This document shows positions 1 through 6,158 of a stretch of DNA of 6,360 nucleotides, one piece after another. The notes below the pieces were generated by a model, which did not search any database, was not told the origin of the DNA, and was given only the letters and a program-made list of their open reading frames with translations. Every line of letters starts with the position of its first letter. The stretch's first letter is position 1. The position numbers were made by a program, and so were the translations under genes. This DNA is from CAYSBE01 sp046309355 (GTDB lineage: Bacteria > Bacteroidota > Bacteroidia > UKL13-3), in NCBI GenBank assembly GCA_046309355.1, contig JBKCPL010000007.1:1-6360 (forward strand), given 5' to 3'.

Positions 1-1332
1 CAATGTTCCTTTTCATTTGCGCAGGATGTTTGTGAAGAGATAGATTACACTTCAGCCGCCATTCAATTGTGGGATGGAGATTTTATTGTGGGAGGTGCTG
101 GTCCTGGTTGTGATGGTAATCCTAATTTAACAACATTGACAAGAATTGATTGCAACGGTAACATAGTATGGCAAAAGAGATATCCTGAAAATGATGCTTT
201 TGGTTTGCCAACTACAATAAGTCAAATTGACTCAAATACTATATTAGTAGCATCCGGTCCAACACGACCAAGAATTTTTAAGGTAAATATCCAAACAGGT
301 CAATTATTGCAAGACATGTTCAATTTTATACCACATCCTAGGAAAGTTGAGTTTTCCTCGGCTGGCAATGCATTAGTTCTAGGAAATTATTTCTATACTA
401 CCGCCAGTTATACTTACCCAAACGAAGGCAACAGATTTTTTGTTTTAAAAACAGAACTTGAATCATTTAAAATATTATGGTTAAAAGAGATTGTTTTACC
501 AGATGAGCCCATTGGCGAACAAGCATATGTATCCTATGCCTTAAAAGGTGGAGAAAACCATATGTATATAGGTGTTTCTTATAAAAGTATAAAAAAAATA
601 GCTTTACTAGCTTTAGATACTTCTGCAAGAGTTCTAAGCCTAAAATTTCCATTTGATAGTATACAGAATCCAAATGAAAGACCTTGGGCTTTAGGCAATC
701 CAACCCTATCTTATAATCACTCTAAGGTTTTGTCTGTAGCAATCACTGACATAGGTGGTGATATAACACATTTATGTGTGTTAGATACCAATGGGACAAT
801 TTCAAAATTTCATAAATACGAGGAGAAAGCTATGTACAGATTTATTCAAACCCGAGATGGCAATTATGCCATTTGTGGTGAACTGGATTTGATACGAAAA
901 TTGGATACGAATTTTCAAACCATTTATTCTATAAAAAGTCCGTGGAAAAATTCATTCTATCAAGTAATAGGTGAAGCCTCGGATGGGGGGCTGTTTGTAG
1001 GTGGTGCAGCTAATATTTTACCCACCCGTGGCGATATGGCCTTTATCAAAGCAGAACCGCATGGGGGAATCAACAGTGTGCAAGAGGTGCAAGACCTTGC
1101 TGCACAAATACAAACCAGCCCCAACCCCGCCACCACGCAGGTGCACATTACTAGCCCAATAAAAATAGAACGCTACACCATCAACAACACCAGCGGCACA
1201 CAAATACAAAGTGGCGTGTTGGAAAATTATAACAACATAGATATTTCTCAACTGCCGCAAGGCTTATACTTTTTGCAAGTACAATTAGAAAATGGACAAA
1301 CAGTAACGAAGAAGTTGGTAGTGGGCGGGTAG
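1..1332 (+). CDS. Secreted beta-propeller-like protein with T9SS type A sorting domain (5' partial)
   Basis: Probably a protein exported to the periplasm by Sec and then secreted or surface-attached by the type IX secretion system; its specific function is unknown. The frame is open from base 1 (443 codons, TAG stop). The first residues, QCSFSFAQD, look like the end of a signal peptide cut near AQ, so only about 15-20 residues should be missing upstream. The TTG at 67 lies inside the mature protein and is not taken as the start. Residues about 48-61 (RIDCNGNIVWQKRY), and later stretches of the type 'QTRDGNYAICG...RKLD' and 'EASDGGLFVGG', resemble the blades of quinoprotein-like propellers common in Bacteroidota surface proteins. 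The C-terminal 75 or so residues form the sorting domain: SPNPATTQVHI, a YTINNTSG strand, IDISQLPQGLYFLQV and a final KLVV. The domain's DNA is much richer in GC than the body. Family assignment of the C-terminus is firm; the propeller is inferred. Confidence 0.88.
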   Translation, partial: QCSFSFAQDVCEEIDYTSAAIQLWDGDFIVGGAGPGCDGNPNLTTLTRIDCNGNIVWQKRYPENDAFGLPTTISQIDSNTILVASGPTRPRIFKVNIQTGQLLQDMFNFIPHPRKVEFSSAGNALVLGNYFYTTASYTYPNEGNRFFVLKTELESFKILWLKEIVLPDEPIGEQAYVSYALKGGENHMYIGVSYKSIKKIALLALDTSARVLSLKFPFDSIQNPNERPWALGNPTLSYNHSKVLSVAITDIGGDITHLCVLDTNGTISKFHKYEEKAMYRFIQTRDGNYAICGELDLIRKLDTNFQTIYSIKSPWKNSFYQVIGEASDGGLFVGGAANILPTRGDMAFIKAEPHGGINSVQEVQDLAAQIQTSPNPATTQVHITSPIKIERYTINNTSGTQIQSGVLENYNNIDISQLPQGLYFLQVQLENGQTVTKKLVVGG

Positions 1333-1695
1333 CGGTGACGGTTGTCGGGTGTTTCTAACCTTTAGGTTAGTGACGGGCAACTGTTGTCAGGAAAGCGGGA
1401 TTGAATTTAGTTCGTTTTTTACCACGGAGGCCACAGCGAAACACGGAGTGGCACGGAGATGATTTATAAATTAGAATAAATAATAAAAAACTTGCGTGCT
1501 TTGCGGTTAACTAACCACAGCGAGCACAGCGAACCATGGAGTTAATTTAATCAATATCCATTACACACTTTGCGGTTAAAATCCAAACGATAAAAGTATT
1601 AACTACAGCTAATCACGCTATGGTACAACGCTAAAACCAAGGCCATATTAAAACGTACAGTTAAATATTGTTAGGGTTGTATACTTGCACCTACT
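1333..1695. other. Non-coding gap with palindrome and degenerate repeats
   Basis: No credible gene was found in these 363 bases. Just after the T9SS stop codon there is a palindrome, CTAACCT-TT-AGGTTAG (1355-1370), flanked by short direct repeats GTGACGG (1335 and 1370) and GTTGTC (1341 and 1383). GTTG at 1341 could also pair with CAAC at 1378, making a longer imperfect hairpin. There is no T-run directly after it, so it is not a classical terminator; a T6 run comes about 45 bases later. The rest is the repeat cluster described separately, then AT-rich sequence up to pnuC. I looked for the conserved CTGAGA core of a TPP riboswitch, which sometimes precedes pnuC-type genes, and did not find it. 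Confidence 0.7.
1421..1580. repeat. Cluster of degenerate CACGGAG/CACAGCG intergenic repeats
   Basis: There are four related pieces in alternating orientation. Plus strand, 1421-1458: units of about 9-10 bases, ACCACGGAG, GCCACAGCG, AAACACGGAG and TGGCACGGAG. Minus strand, 1491-1510: TTAACCGCAAAG followed by CACGCAAG. Plus strand, 1513-1540: AACCACAGCG, AGCACAGCG and AACCATGGAG. Minus strand, 1568-1579: again TTAACCGCAAAG. The plus-strand 12-mer CTTTGCGGTTAA therefore occurs twice, at 1499-1510 and 1568-1579. The middle two pieces meet at GGTTA-AC-TAACC (1505-1516) and can form an imperfect hairpin, with GTGCT at 1496 facing AGCAC at 1523. From memory, similar CACAGAG/CGCAAAG repeats occur between genes in many Bacteroidota genomes. 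Function is unknown. Confidence 0.6.
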
Positions 1696-2256
1696 ATGCC
1701 AGCCATTGCAATCGAAATACTATCTGTGGTAAGCAATATTCTGTATCTGCTATTACTCACAAAAAAGGATATACGTTGTTGGGCATTTGGCATTGTGGGT
1801 TCGGCATTGGGTGTTTGGCTAATGGTGCACGCAACACTGTATGGGCAGGCACTTATTTATACCTATTACGTACTAATGGGAATTTATGGTTGGTGGCATT
1901 GGCACAGCGCACATGAGACTAACTCCATCACAACTGAATGGAAATTACGCACGCATACTTTCATACTGGGTGCGCTCACAATTTTATCAATAGGGATGGG
2001 TTTGTTACTGAAGCAATACTCGAACTCGCAGTATCCCTTTGCTGATGCAGCGTTAACACTATTTGGATTTGGGGCCACATTTATGCAGGTGCGCAAAATA
2101 AGAAGCAGCTGGATATATTGGTTTGTCATTGACACAGCCGGTGCTATCCTTTATTTCAAAACCGGTTTGCAGGCGTATGCCTTGCTTATGGCAGTATATG
2201 CATCGCTGTGCGTAAGCGGTTATCTGCAGTGGAAAAAATCAGAAATGCCTACTTAG
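1696..2256 (+). CDS. pnuC: PnuC-family transporter (nicotinamide riboside or related vitamin precursor)
   Basis: Inner-membrane facilitator of the PnuC family, which brings in nicotinamide riboside for NAD synthesis; relatives carry thiamine (PnuT), riboflavin (PnuX) or deoxynucleosides (PnuN). The 186-residue protein is mostly hydrophobic, with six or seven membrane segments and the family's marks. These are an N-terminal IEILSVVSNILYLLL helix, the aromatic motif YVLMGIYGWWHW (residues 58-69), the charged loop QVRKIRSSW (131-139) and W-x-x-W-x3-D (W139, W142, D146) followed by YFKTGL (153-158). Length is near the short end for the family. The ATG at 1696 is the only usual start before an in-frame TAG at 1672, and it gives the expected N-terminus; no Shine-Dalgarno is visible. 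It stands alone after the repeat-rich gap and overlaps the convergent EEP gene by 8 bases. No TPP riboswitch was found and no NAD or thiamine genes adjoin it, so the substrate is open. Confidence 0.87.
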   Translation: MPAIAIEILSVVSNILYLLLLTKKDIRCWAFGIVGSALGVWLMVHATLYGQALIYTYYVLMGIYGWWHWHSAHETNSITTEWKLRTHTFILGALTILSIGMGLLLKQYSNSQYPFADAALTLFGFGATFMQVRKIRSSWIYWFVIDTAGAILYFKTGLQAYALLMAVYASLCVSGYLQWKKSEMPT

Positions 2257-3343
2257 CAAGTTTAACCGTAGCCGTTACCATTTTATGGTCGCTGAAATCA
2301 AATCCTTTGGCGTAATAATTATAAAAGTCAAATGACGGATGGCTAAGCAGGTAATCAATGCGCAGCGATGGTGCTGCACCAATGTATGTACGGCCTAATC
2401 CGGAACCCGCTTCAACAAATGCATCTTTCATATTGTACTTAATGGTGCGGTATGCATACGACACGGGTGAATCGTTAAAATCGCCACACATAATTACTTT
2501 ATAAGGCGACTGTTCAATGAATGTACGAATGGCTTCAACCTGTTTTGCCCGTAACATAAAAGCATATTTCATTTTGGCACCTACACTTCGCAGCTGCGAA
2601 AAATTAATGGAATCTTTTTCACCCATCAGCGACTGAATTAACTGGTAGTCTCTTCTTTTAAACCCTATCGACTGCAAATGTGTGTTAATAATGCGCAAGG
2701 TGTCGTTGTTCTTAATCACATCGGCATAAATGGTGTAGTTTCCGCTTCCGTTTTCACGCTCAACAAGTCCGGTGCGTACGGTGGGGAGTTTAGAAAAGAT
2801 AACCAGATTATCAATATGATTCAAATCGGGATGTGGAGTGCCCGTAGCCACGCGGTATGAATCAAGAAACTCAACCAAGGCTCCGCGCAACTCATTTGTA
2901 GGTATATGCGATGCCTGTATCTGAAACTCCTGAAAACACATCACATCGGGCTGCAGCAGCGTCAGTTTTTCAATAAGCAAATCCTTCTCTTTGGTACTTA
3001 TGCTGTCATAAATACCAAAGTAACGAACGTTAAAGGTCATTAAGTTAATGGTTGAGTTGCCGGTAGAATTTTCCAGTTTTTTTTCACCTAGCTGTACAAA
3101 CCTTGGTACAAAACTCCATCCGATAACGATTGCAGCCAGCGAAAACAAAAACCTCATTTTAAAAAACACTAGCCAGTACACAACAAACAATGCATTGATG
3201 ATAACCAATGCCGGATAGGCAAGACCAAGAAACGCAACATACCAGAGCAGCTCGGGACTAATAAACGGTGCCAAGTACGAAAACAGCAAGGGCAATATGC
3301 ACAAACTGTTTAACACAAAAACGATGCGGTGAAAAATAAACAT
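2249..3343 (-). CDS. Membrane-anchored endonuclease/exonuclease/phosphatase (EEP) family protein
   Basis: An EEP-fold metal-dependent phosphoesterase (the fold of exonuclease III, DNase I and sphingomyelinases) attached to the inner membrane; the substrate is unknown and could be nucleic acid or a phospho- or lipid ester. Of 364 residues, the first 80 or so form three hydrophobic segments (about 6-26, 33-58 and 65-80). The K62/R64 loop between segments 2 and 3 suggests that this loop is cytoplasmic, which would put the catalytic domain in the periplasm (inference). The domain from residue 98 has the whole active-site set: TFNVRYFG (N105), QEF (E139), NTHL (H222), GDFND (D288, N290), RIDYLL (D330) and SDHKMV (D352, H353). 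It is the last gene of the rhomboid operon, starting 2 bases after the stop of rhomboid B. The ATG at 3343 has no visible Shine-Dalgarno; translational coupling is likely. Confidence 0.88.
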   Translation of the reverse strand: MFIFHRIVFVLNSLCILPLLFSYLAPFISPELLWYVAFLGLAYPALVIINALFVVYWLVFFKMRFLFSLAAIVIGWSFVPRFVQLGEKKLENSTGNSTINLMTFNVRYFGIYDSISTKEKDLLIEKLTLLQPDVMCFQEFQIQASHIPTNELRGALVEFLDSYRVATGTPHPDLNHIDNLVIFSKLPTVRTGLVERENGSGNYTIYADVIKNNDTLRIINTHLQSIGFKRRDYQLIQSLMGEKDSINFSQLRSVGAKMKYAFMLRAKQVEAIRTFIEQSPYKVIMCGDFNDSPVSYAYRTIKYNMKDAFVEAGSGLGRTYIGAAPSLRIDYLLSHPSFDFYNYYAKGFDFSDHKMVTATVKLAK

Positions 3344-3345
3344 AA

Positions 3346-4209
3346 TCAGTCTTTGCTGGCTTTAAATAAAATTTCCTTCTCTCGTTTTGATAGGCTGTCG
3401 TAACCCGAACGGGATATTTTATCAAGTATGCCATCTATTTCGTGTTGTGACGGACTGCCCTGAGTTTCAGTTTTTGTAACGGCAGCACGGTGGTATATTT
3501 TTATACTCCTTTTACGGCTGAAAACACTAAGCCATGAGTCGGGTATAAGATTACCGTACTTGTATATAAACCGAATATAGAAATAACCGAAAACAGCTCC
3601 TCCCAAATGGGCTAAATGCCCGCCCTGATTGCCCTGCGGTATGCTGATAATATCGAGCAACACAATTATTAAGGCTATGTATTTCAGGCGTACATTTCCG
3701 AAAAAAAGAAGCTGTATGCTGTAATCGGGTAGCAACGTAGCTGTTGCAATAACAACCGATAAAACACCTGCTGATGCGCCCACGGCAAAATGCGTTTCGC
3801 GCACTGAATAAAATACGGGAAAAACAGAATAGCTGATAATAAAGGCCAGCGCACCGGCTAAACCGCCCATAAAAAAAACTTCATATACTTTTCGGTTTCC
3901 GAGGTATTCATGCAGTATGTTTCCAATCCAGTAAAGCCAAAGCATGTTAAATAGAAGGTGAAAAAAACCATCGTGTAAAAACATGTAACTGATAAGGCTC
4001 CATGGTTGTGTGGCCAGTTTTGAGAGGGATGCAGGCAATTTAAACCAGTGCAATACGGTTTGAAGAATTGCCCCATCGTTACCTGCCAGAAATAAAAAAA
4101 CCTTAGGCAGTGCCACGAGTAAAAACACAGCCACGTTAGCCGCTATAATGCGTTTAATGGCATTGTGCGTGTACAGGTAGTTGTATTTCAGTTCATCCAG
4201 TAAATTCAT
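3346..4209 (-). CDS. Rhomboid family intramembrane serine protease B, with C-terminal tail domain
   Basis: Polytopic inner-membrane protease that would cut membrane-spanning segments of other proteins; the substrate is unknown. The 287-residue protein has about six membrane helices within residues 19-217. It has the rhomboid core: HLLFNMLWLYWIG (H84 and N88, matching the oxyanion residues of GlpG), the serine motif VGASAG (S146) and HLAHLGG with the catalytic His at H201. The residue after the serine is Ala rather than the usual Gly, and the position equivalent to GlpG Tyr205 is Leu150. After the last helix comes a basic, soluble tail of about 65 residues ending in 'IDGILDKIS..GYDSLSKREKEIL' (258-280). 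This resembles the small tail domain often found on Bacteroidota rhomboids (I believe DUF6576). The ATG at 4209 lies one base after the stop of rhomboid A (TGATATG on the minus strand), so coupled translation is likely. Confidence 0.9.
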   Translation of the reverse strand: MNLLDELKYNYLYTHNAIKRIIAANVAVFLLVALPKVFLFLAGNDGAILQTVLHWFKLPASLSKLATQPWSLISYMFLHDGFFHLLFNMLWLYWIGNILHEYLGNRKVYEVFFMGGLAGALAFIISYSVFPVFYSVRETHFAVGASAGVLSVVIATATLLPDYSIQLLFFGNVRLKYIALIIVLLDIISIPQGNQGGHLAHLGGAVFGYFYIRFIYKYGNLIPDSWLSVFSRKRSIKIYHRAAVTKTETQGSPSQHEIDGILDKISRSGYDSLSKREKEILFKASKD

Positions 4210-4210
4210 A

Positions 4211-5050
4211 TCAGTACATCGGGCGAAACCGGTTTTTATTCCAGATTTTAATCAGTATGAAGCCAAAAAGCATGCCTCCCAGATGAGCAAAGTGAGCTAC
4301 ATTATCACCCGGATTGCTGGATATTCCCTGCATCAGTTCGAGTGCACCGTATATCATCACAAAGTATTTAGCCTTGATGGGGATGGGCAAAAAAATCATC
4401 ATCAGTTGTGTGTTGGGAAACAGCATACCAAACGCTAGCAGCAACCCGAACACAGCACCAGAAGCGCCTACTACCGGAATATTCATTTTGGCTTTTGTAA
4501 ATATTCCCAACGCCTCCACCGACTGGCCAGCAATGTGTGCATTTGCAGGTTCAGTTGACCAAATGCTGTATAGCCTATTTAGCTCATTGTACACATCGGT
4601 ATTGATGAGTGATTTGTGATCTTGTATGTACAACACATAGTCGTTTATATTCGGATTCATTGCATAGCGGGCTACCTCGGCATTCATGTGATAAATTTCG
4701 TAGGCATTTACTCCGATGTGAAGTGCTGCAGCTCCAAAGGCGGTTACAAAATAATACACAAAAAAGCGTTTGGGGCCCCAGTAGTTTTCTAGCACGCTGC
4801 CAAACATCCATAACGAAAACATATTGAAAAAGAGGTGCATGAAATTGCCATGCATAAATACGTGTGTGATGAGCTGATAGGGCTTAAAATAAGGTGAAGC
4901 CGGATAATACAGGCCCAGCCAGTGATTTAAATCAATTCCCAGGCGCGACTCAGTAATGATGCTGGCCAGAAACATGAGACCGTTAATAATAAGTAGGTTT
5001 TTAACGACAACCGGTAAAATACTGAAGCCCCCCGACCCTAAATTATTCAT
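4211..5050 (-). CDS. Rhomboid family intramembrane serine protease A, with insert before the serine helix
   Basis: Inner-membrane serine protease of the rhomboid family, first gene of the rhomboid-rhomboid-EEP operon; the substrate is unknown. It has 279 residues. Core motifs are HVFMHGNFMHLFFNM (H72 and N76, oxyanion side), VVGASGAVFG (S197 nucleophile in GxSG, with Phe201 where GlpG has Tyr205) and NVAHFAHLGG with the catalytic His at H256. The protein ends soon after the last helix, without the tail seen in its neighbour. Between the helix ending near residue 112 and the serine helix lies a hydrophilic insert of about 75 residues (113-190). As a result H72 and S197 are 125 residues apart, against 62 in paralogue B. 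From memory, a similar insert is frequent in Bacteroidota members, so it is a subfamily trait rather than damage. The ATG at 5050 gives a normal N-terminus and lies 18 bases downstream of a perfect TAnnTTTG element. Confidence 0.91.
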   Translation of the reverse strand: MNNLGSGGFSILPVVVKNLLIINGLMFLASIITESRLGIDLNHWLGLYYPASPYFKPYQLITHVFMHGNFMHLFFNMFSLWMFGSVLENYWGPKRFFVYYFVTAFGAAALHIGVNAYEIYHMNAEVARYAMNPNINDYVLYIQDHKSLINTDVYNELNRLYSIWSTEPANAHIAGQSVEALGIFTKAKMNIPVVGASGAVFGLLLAFGMLFPNTQLMMIFLPIPIKAKYFVMIYGALELMQGISSNPGDNVAHFAHLGGMLFGFILIKIWNKNRFRPMY

Positions 5051-5086
5051 GTGTTAGCTATAAAGTTCAAAAGTAAAAAAATTAGC

Positions 5087-5102
5087 GGGTATTGTTTTAC
5101 CC
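5087..5102. repeat. 16-base inverted repeat, possible operator
   Basis: GGGTA and TACCC are perfect 5-base arms separated by six bases. The site begins 12 bases upstream of the -7 element of the rhomboid operon, a position where a bound regulator could act. It could also be a small hairpin in read-through RNA from rpoD. There is no T-run, so it is not a normal terminator. A 5-base arm can arise by chance. Confidence 0.3.
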
Positions 5103-5126
5103 AACGTCAATAGGCAGCAGGTTAAT

Positions 5127-5213
5127 ATACACACGAAAACAGGTATTGTTCACCGTGCTGTTACACACAGCAAAAGATTAAGTAAAGAGTAGTATGCAGA
5201 AGATACACACGAA
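5127..5213. repeat. Pair of 11-base direct repeats (ATACACACGAA)
   Basis: ATACACACGAA occurs at 5127-5137 and at 5203-5213, 76 bases apart, within the gap between rpoD and the rhomboid operon. A 9-mer GGTATTGTT is also repeated, at 5088-5096 and 5142-5150. The meaning is unknown; they may be remnants of an intergenic duplication or protein-binding sites. Confidence 0.3.
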
Positions 5214-5252
5214 TGCAGCGGTACACTTCATGCGCAAGCTGTTGGTATGGGA

Positions 5253-6116
5253 TTAACCCAGATACGCTTTCAGAATTTTACTTTTCGATGATTTGCGAAG
5301 CCTGCGCAGCGCTTTTTCTTTAATCTGGCGAACACGTTCACGTGTGAGGCCAATTTTTTCGCTGATATCTTCCAGGGTATGTGCCGGTCCGCCATCCAGT
5401 CCGTAATAGTATTTCAGCACATCGCGTTCTTTTTCGCTTAGTGTTGATATAACCCGATTAATTTCTTTTTGCAGCGACTCATTGATGAGTTGCACATCCG
5501 GGCGGGGCTCGTCATTGCTGTCTAATATCCCCAGCAAAGTATTGTCTTCGCCTTCAGTAAGCGGAGCATCTATTGACAAATGGCGACCGGTAGAACGCAA
5601 TGCGTTTTCTACTTCCTGCAGCGGCAAATCCATTTCAATGGCAATTTCTTCTACGGTGGGTTCTCGCTCGAGGCGTTGCTCAAGCTTGGCTGCTGTGCTG
5701 CCTATACGGCCAATAGAGCCTACTTTATTTAACGGCAAACGAACTATACGAGACTGGTCGGCCAAGGCCTGTAAAATGGACTGACGAATCCACCAAACGG
5801 CATACGAGATGAATTTAAAACCACGTGTTTCGTCAAAGCGCTTAGCAGCCTTAATCAAGCCTAAGTTTCCTTCGTTAATTAAGTCGCCAAGAGTAAGGCC
5901 TTGATTTTGATATTGTTTTGAAACGGAAACAACAAATCGCAGGTTCGCATTCACCAATCGTTCCAACGCAACCTGGTCGCCTTCGCGTATTCTTCGTGCC
6001 AGTTCTACCTCCTCTTGAGCATCAATCATGGGTACTTTACTGATTTCGTTCAGGTATTTATCCAGTGATTTGCTTTCGCGGTTAGTAAACTGTTTTGATA
6101 TTTTTAATTGCCTCAT
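5253..6116 (-). CDS. rpoD: RNA polymerase primary sigma factor (sigma-70, RpoD/SigA)
   Basis: The housekeeping sigma factor that directs RNA polymerase to promoters. It has 287 residues, the usual size for Bacteroidota primary sigmas, which lack region 1.1. The N-terminus MRQLKISKQFTNRES, conserved in the phylum, fixes the ATG at 6116. In order: region 1.2 (SLDKYLNEISKV... about 17-47); region 2 with NANLRFVV, GDLINEGNLGLIKA (77-90) and the promoter-melting helix RFDETRGFKFISYAVWWIRQSI (93-114, -10 recognition); region 3 (about 123-205), including the linker that reaches the active site; and region 4 with the helix-turn-helix TLEDISEKIGLTRERVRQIK (247-266), which reads the upstream element. 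The end KSKILKAYLG is also typical. Relative to other Bacteroidota RpoD as I recall them, region 4.1 (KYYYGLDGGPAHTL) looks ordinary. No Shine-Dalgarno precedes the ATG, as is normal in this phylum. Confidence 0.95.
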   Translation of the reverse strand: MRQLKISKQFTNRESKSLDKYLNEISKVPMIDAQEEVELARRIREGDQVALERLVNANLRFVVSVSKQYQNQGLTLGDLINEGNLGLIKAAKRFDETRGFKFISYAVWWIRQSILQALADQSRIVRLPLNKVGSIGRIGSTAAKLEQRLEREPTVEEIAIEMDLPLQEVENALRSTGRHLSIDAPLTEGEDNTLLGILDSNDEPRPDVQLINESLQKEINRVISTLSEKERDVLKYYYGLDGGPAHTLEDISEKIGLTRERVRQIKEKALRRLRKSSKSKILKAYLG

Positions 6117-6158
6117 GATTTTTGAATATTCTGATTATACCTTCTTGTGAAAGGGGTG

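Larger units (their letters stand above)
5051..5252 (-). promoter_or_regulatory. Likely promoter region of the rhomboid operon
   Basis: This 202-base gap holds no gene. On the minus strand, TACTTTTG at 5075-5068 matches the Bacteroidota -7 consensus TAnnTTTG exactly, 17 bases before the ATG of rhomboid A, giving a leader of roughly a dozen bases. The upstream TTG element is weak: the nearest, at 5104-5102, is 26 bases away where 17-23 is usual. The 16-base inverted repeat GGGTATTGTTTTACCC (5087-5102) falls where the -33 side of the promoter would be. No clear rpoD terminator is visible in the gap; GCTGT-N5-ACAGC at 5157-5171 has no T-run after it on the minus strand. Read-through from rpoD into the operon therefore remains possible. 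Confidence 0.4.

Noticed and set aside
67..69. TTG as the start codon of the first gene
   Set aside because: The frame is open to base 1 and encodes a signal-peptide end (SFAQD) before it, so the real start lies outside the window.
1421..1580. CRISPR array
   Set aside because: Units are about 9-10 bases, degenerate and in both orientations, with no spacer-sized gaps and no cas genes.
1680..1687. TATACTTG as a pnuC promoter element
   Set aside because: It is one base off TAnnTTTG but only 9 bases from the nearest TTG and 8 bases from the ATG, leaving almost no leader; too weak to annotate.
1333..1695. TPP or other riboswitch ahead of pnuC
   Set aside because: No CTGAGA core or paired layout was found; the gap is explained by degenerate repeats and AT-rich sequence.
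1668..1916. Plus-strand open frame overlapping the start of pnuC
   Set aside because: It runs out of frame within a clear PnuC gene and its peptide has no recognisable features.
4314..4619. Plus-strand open frame of about 100 codons
   Set aside because: It lies antisense to rhomboid A, whose catalytic motifs are intact; typical shadow frame.
5482..5784. Plus-strand open frame of 100 codons
   Set aside because: It is antisense to the conserved sigma factor regions 2-4; shadow frame.
5253..6116. Alternative sigma factor (stress or heat-shock type)
   Set aside because: The MRQLKI start, 287-residue length and typical region 2 and 4 motifs match the Bacteroidota primary sigma factor.
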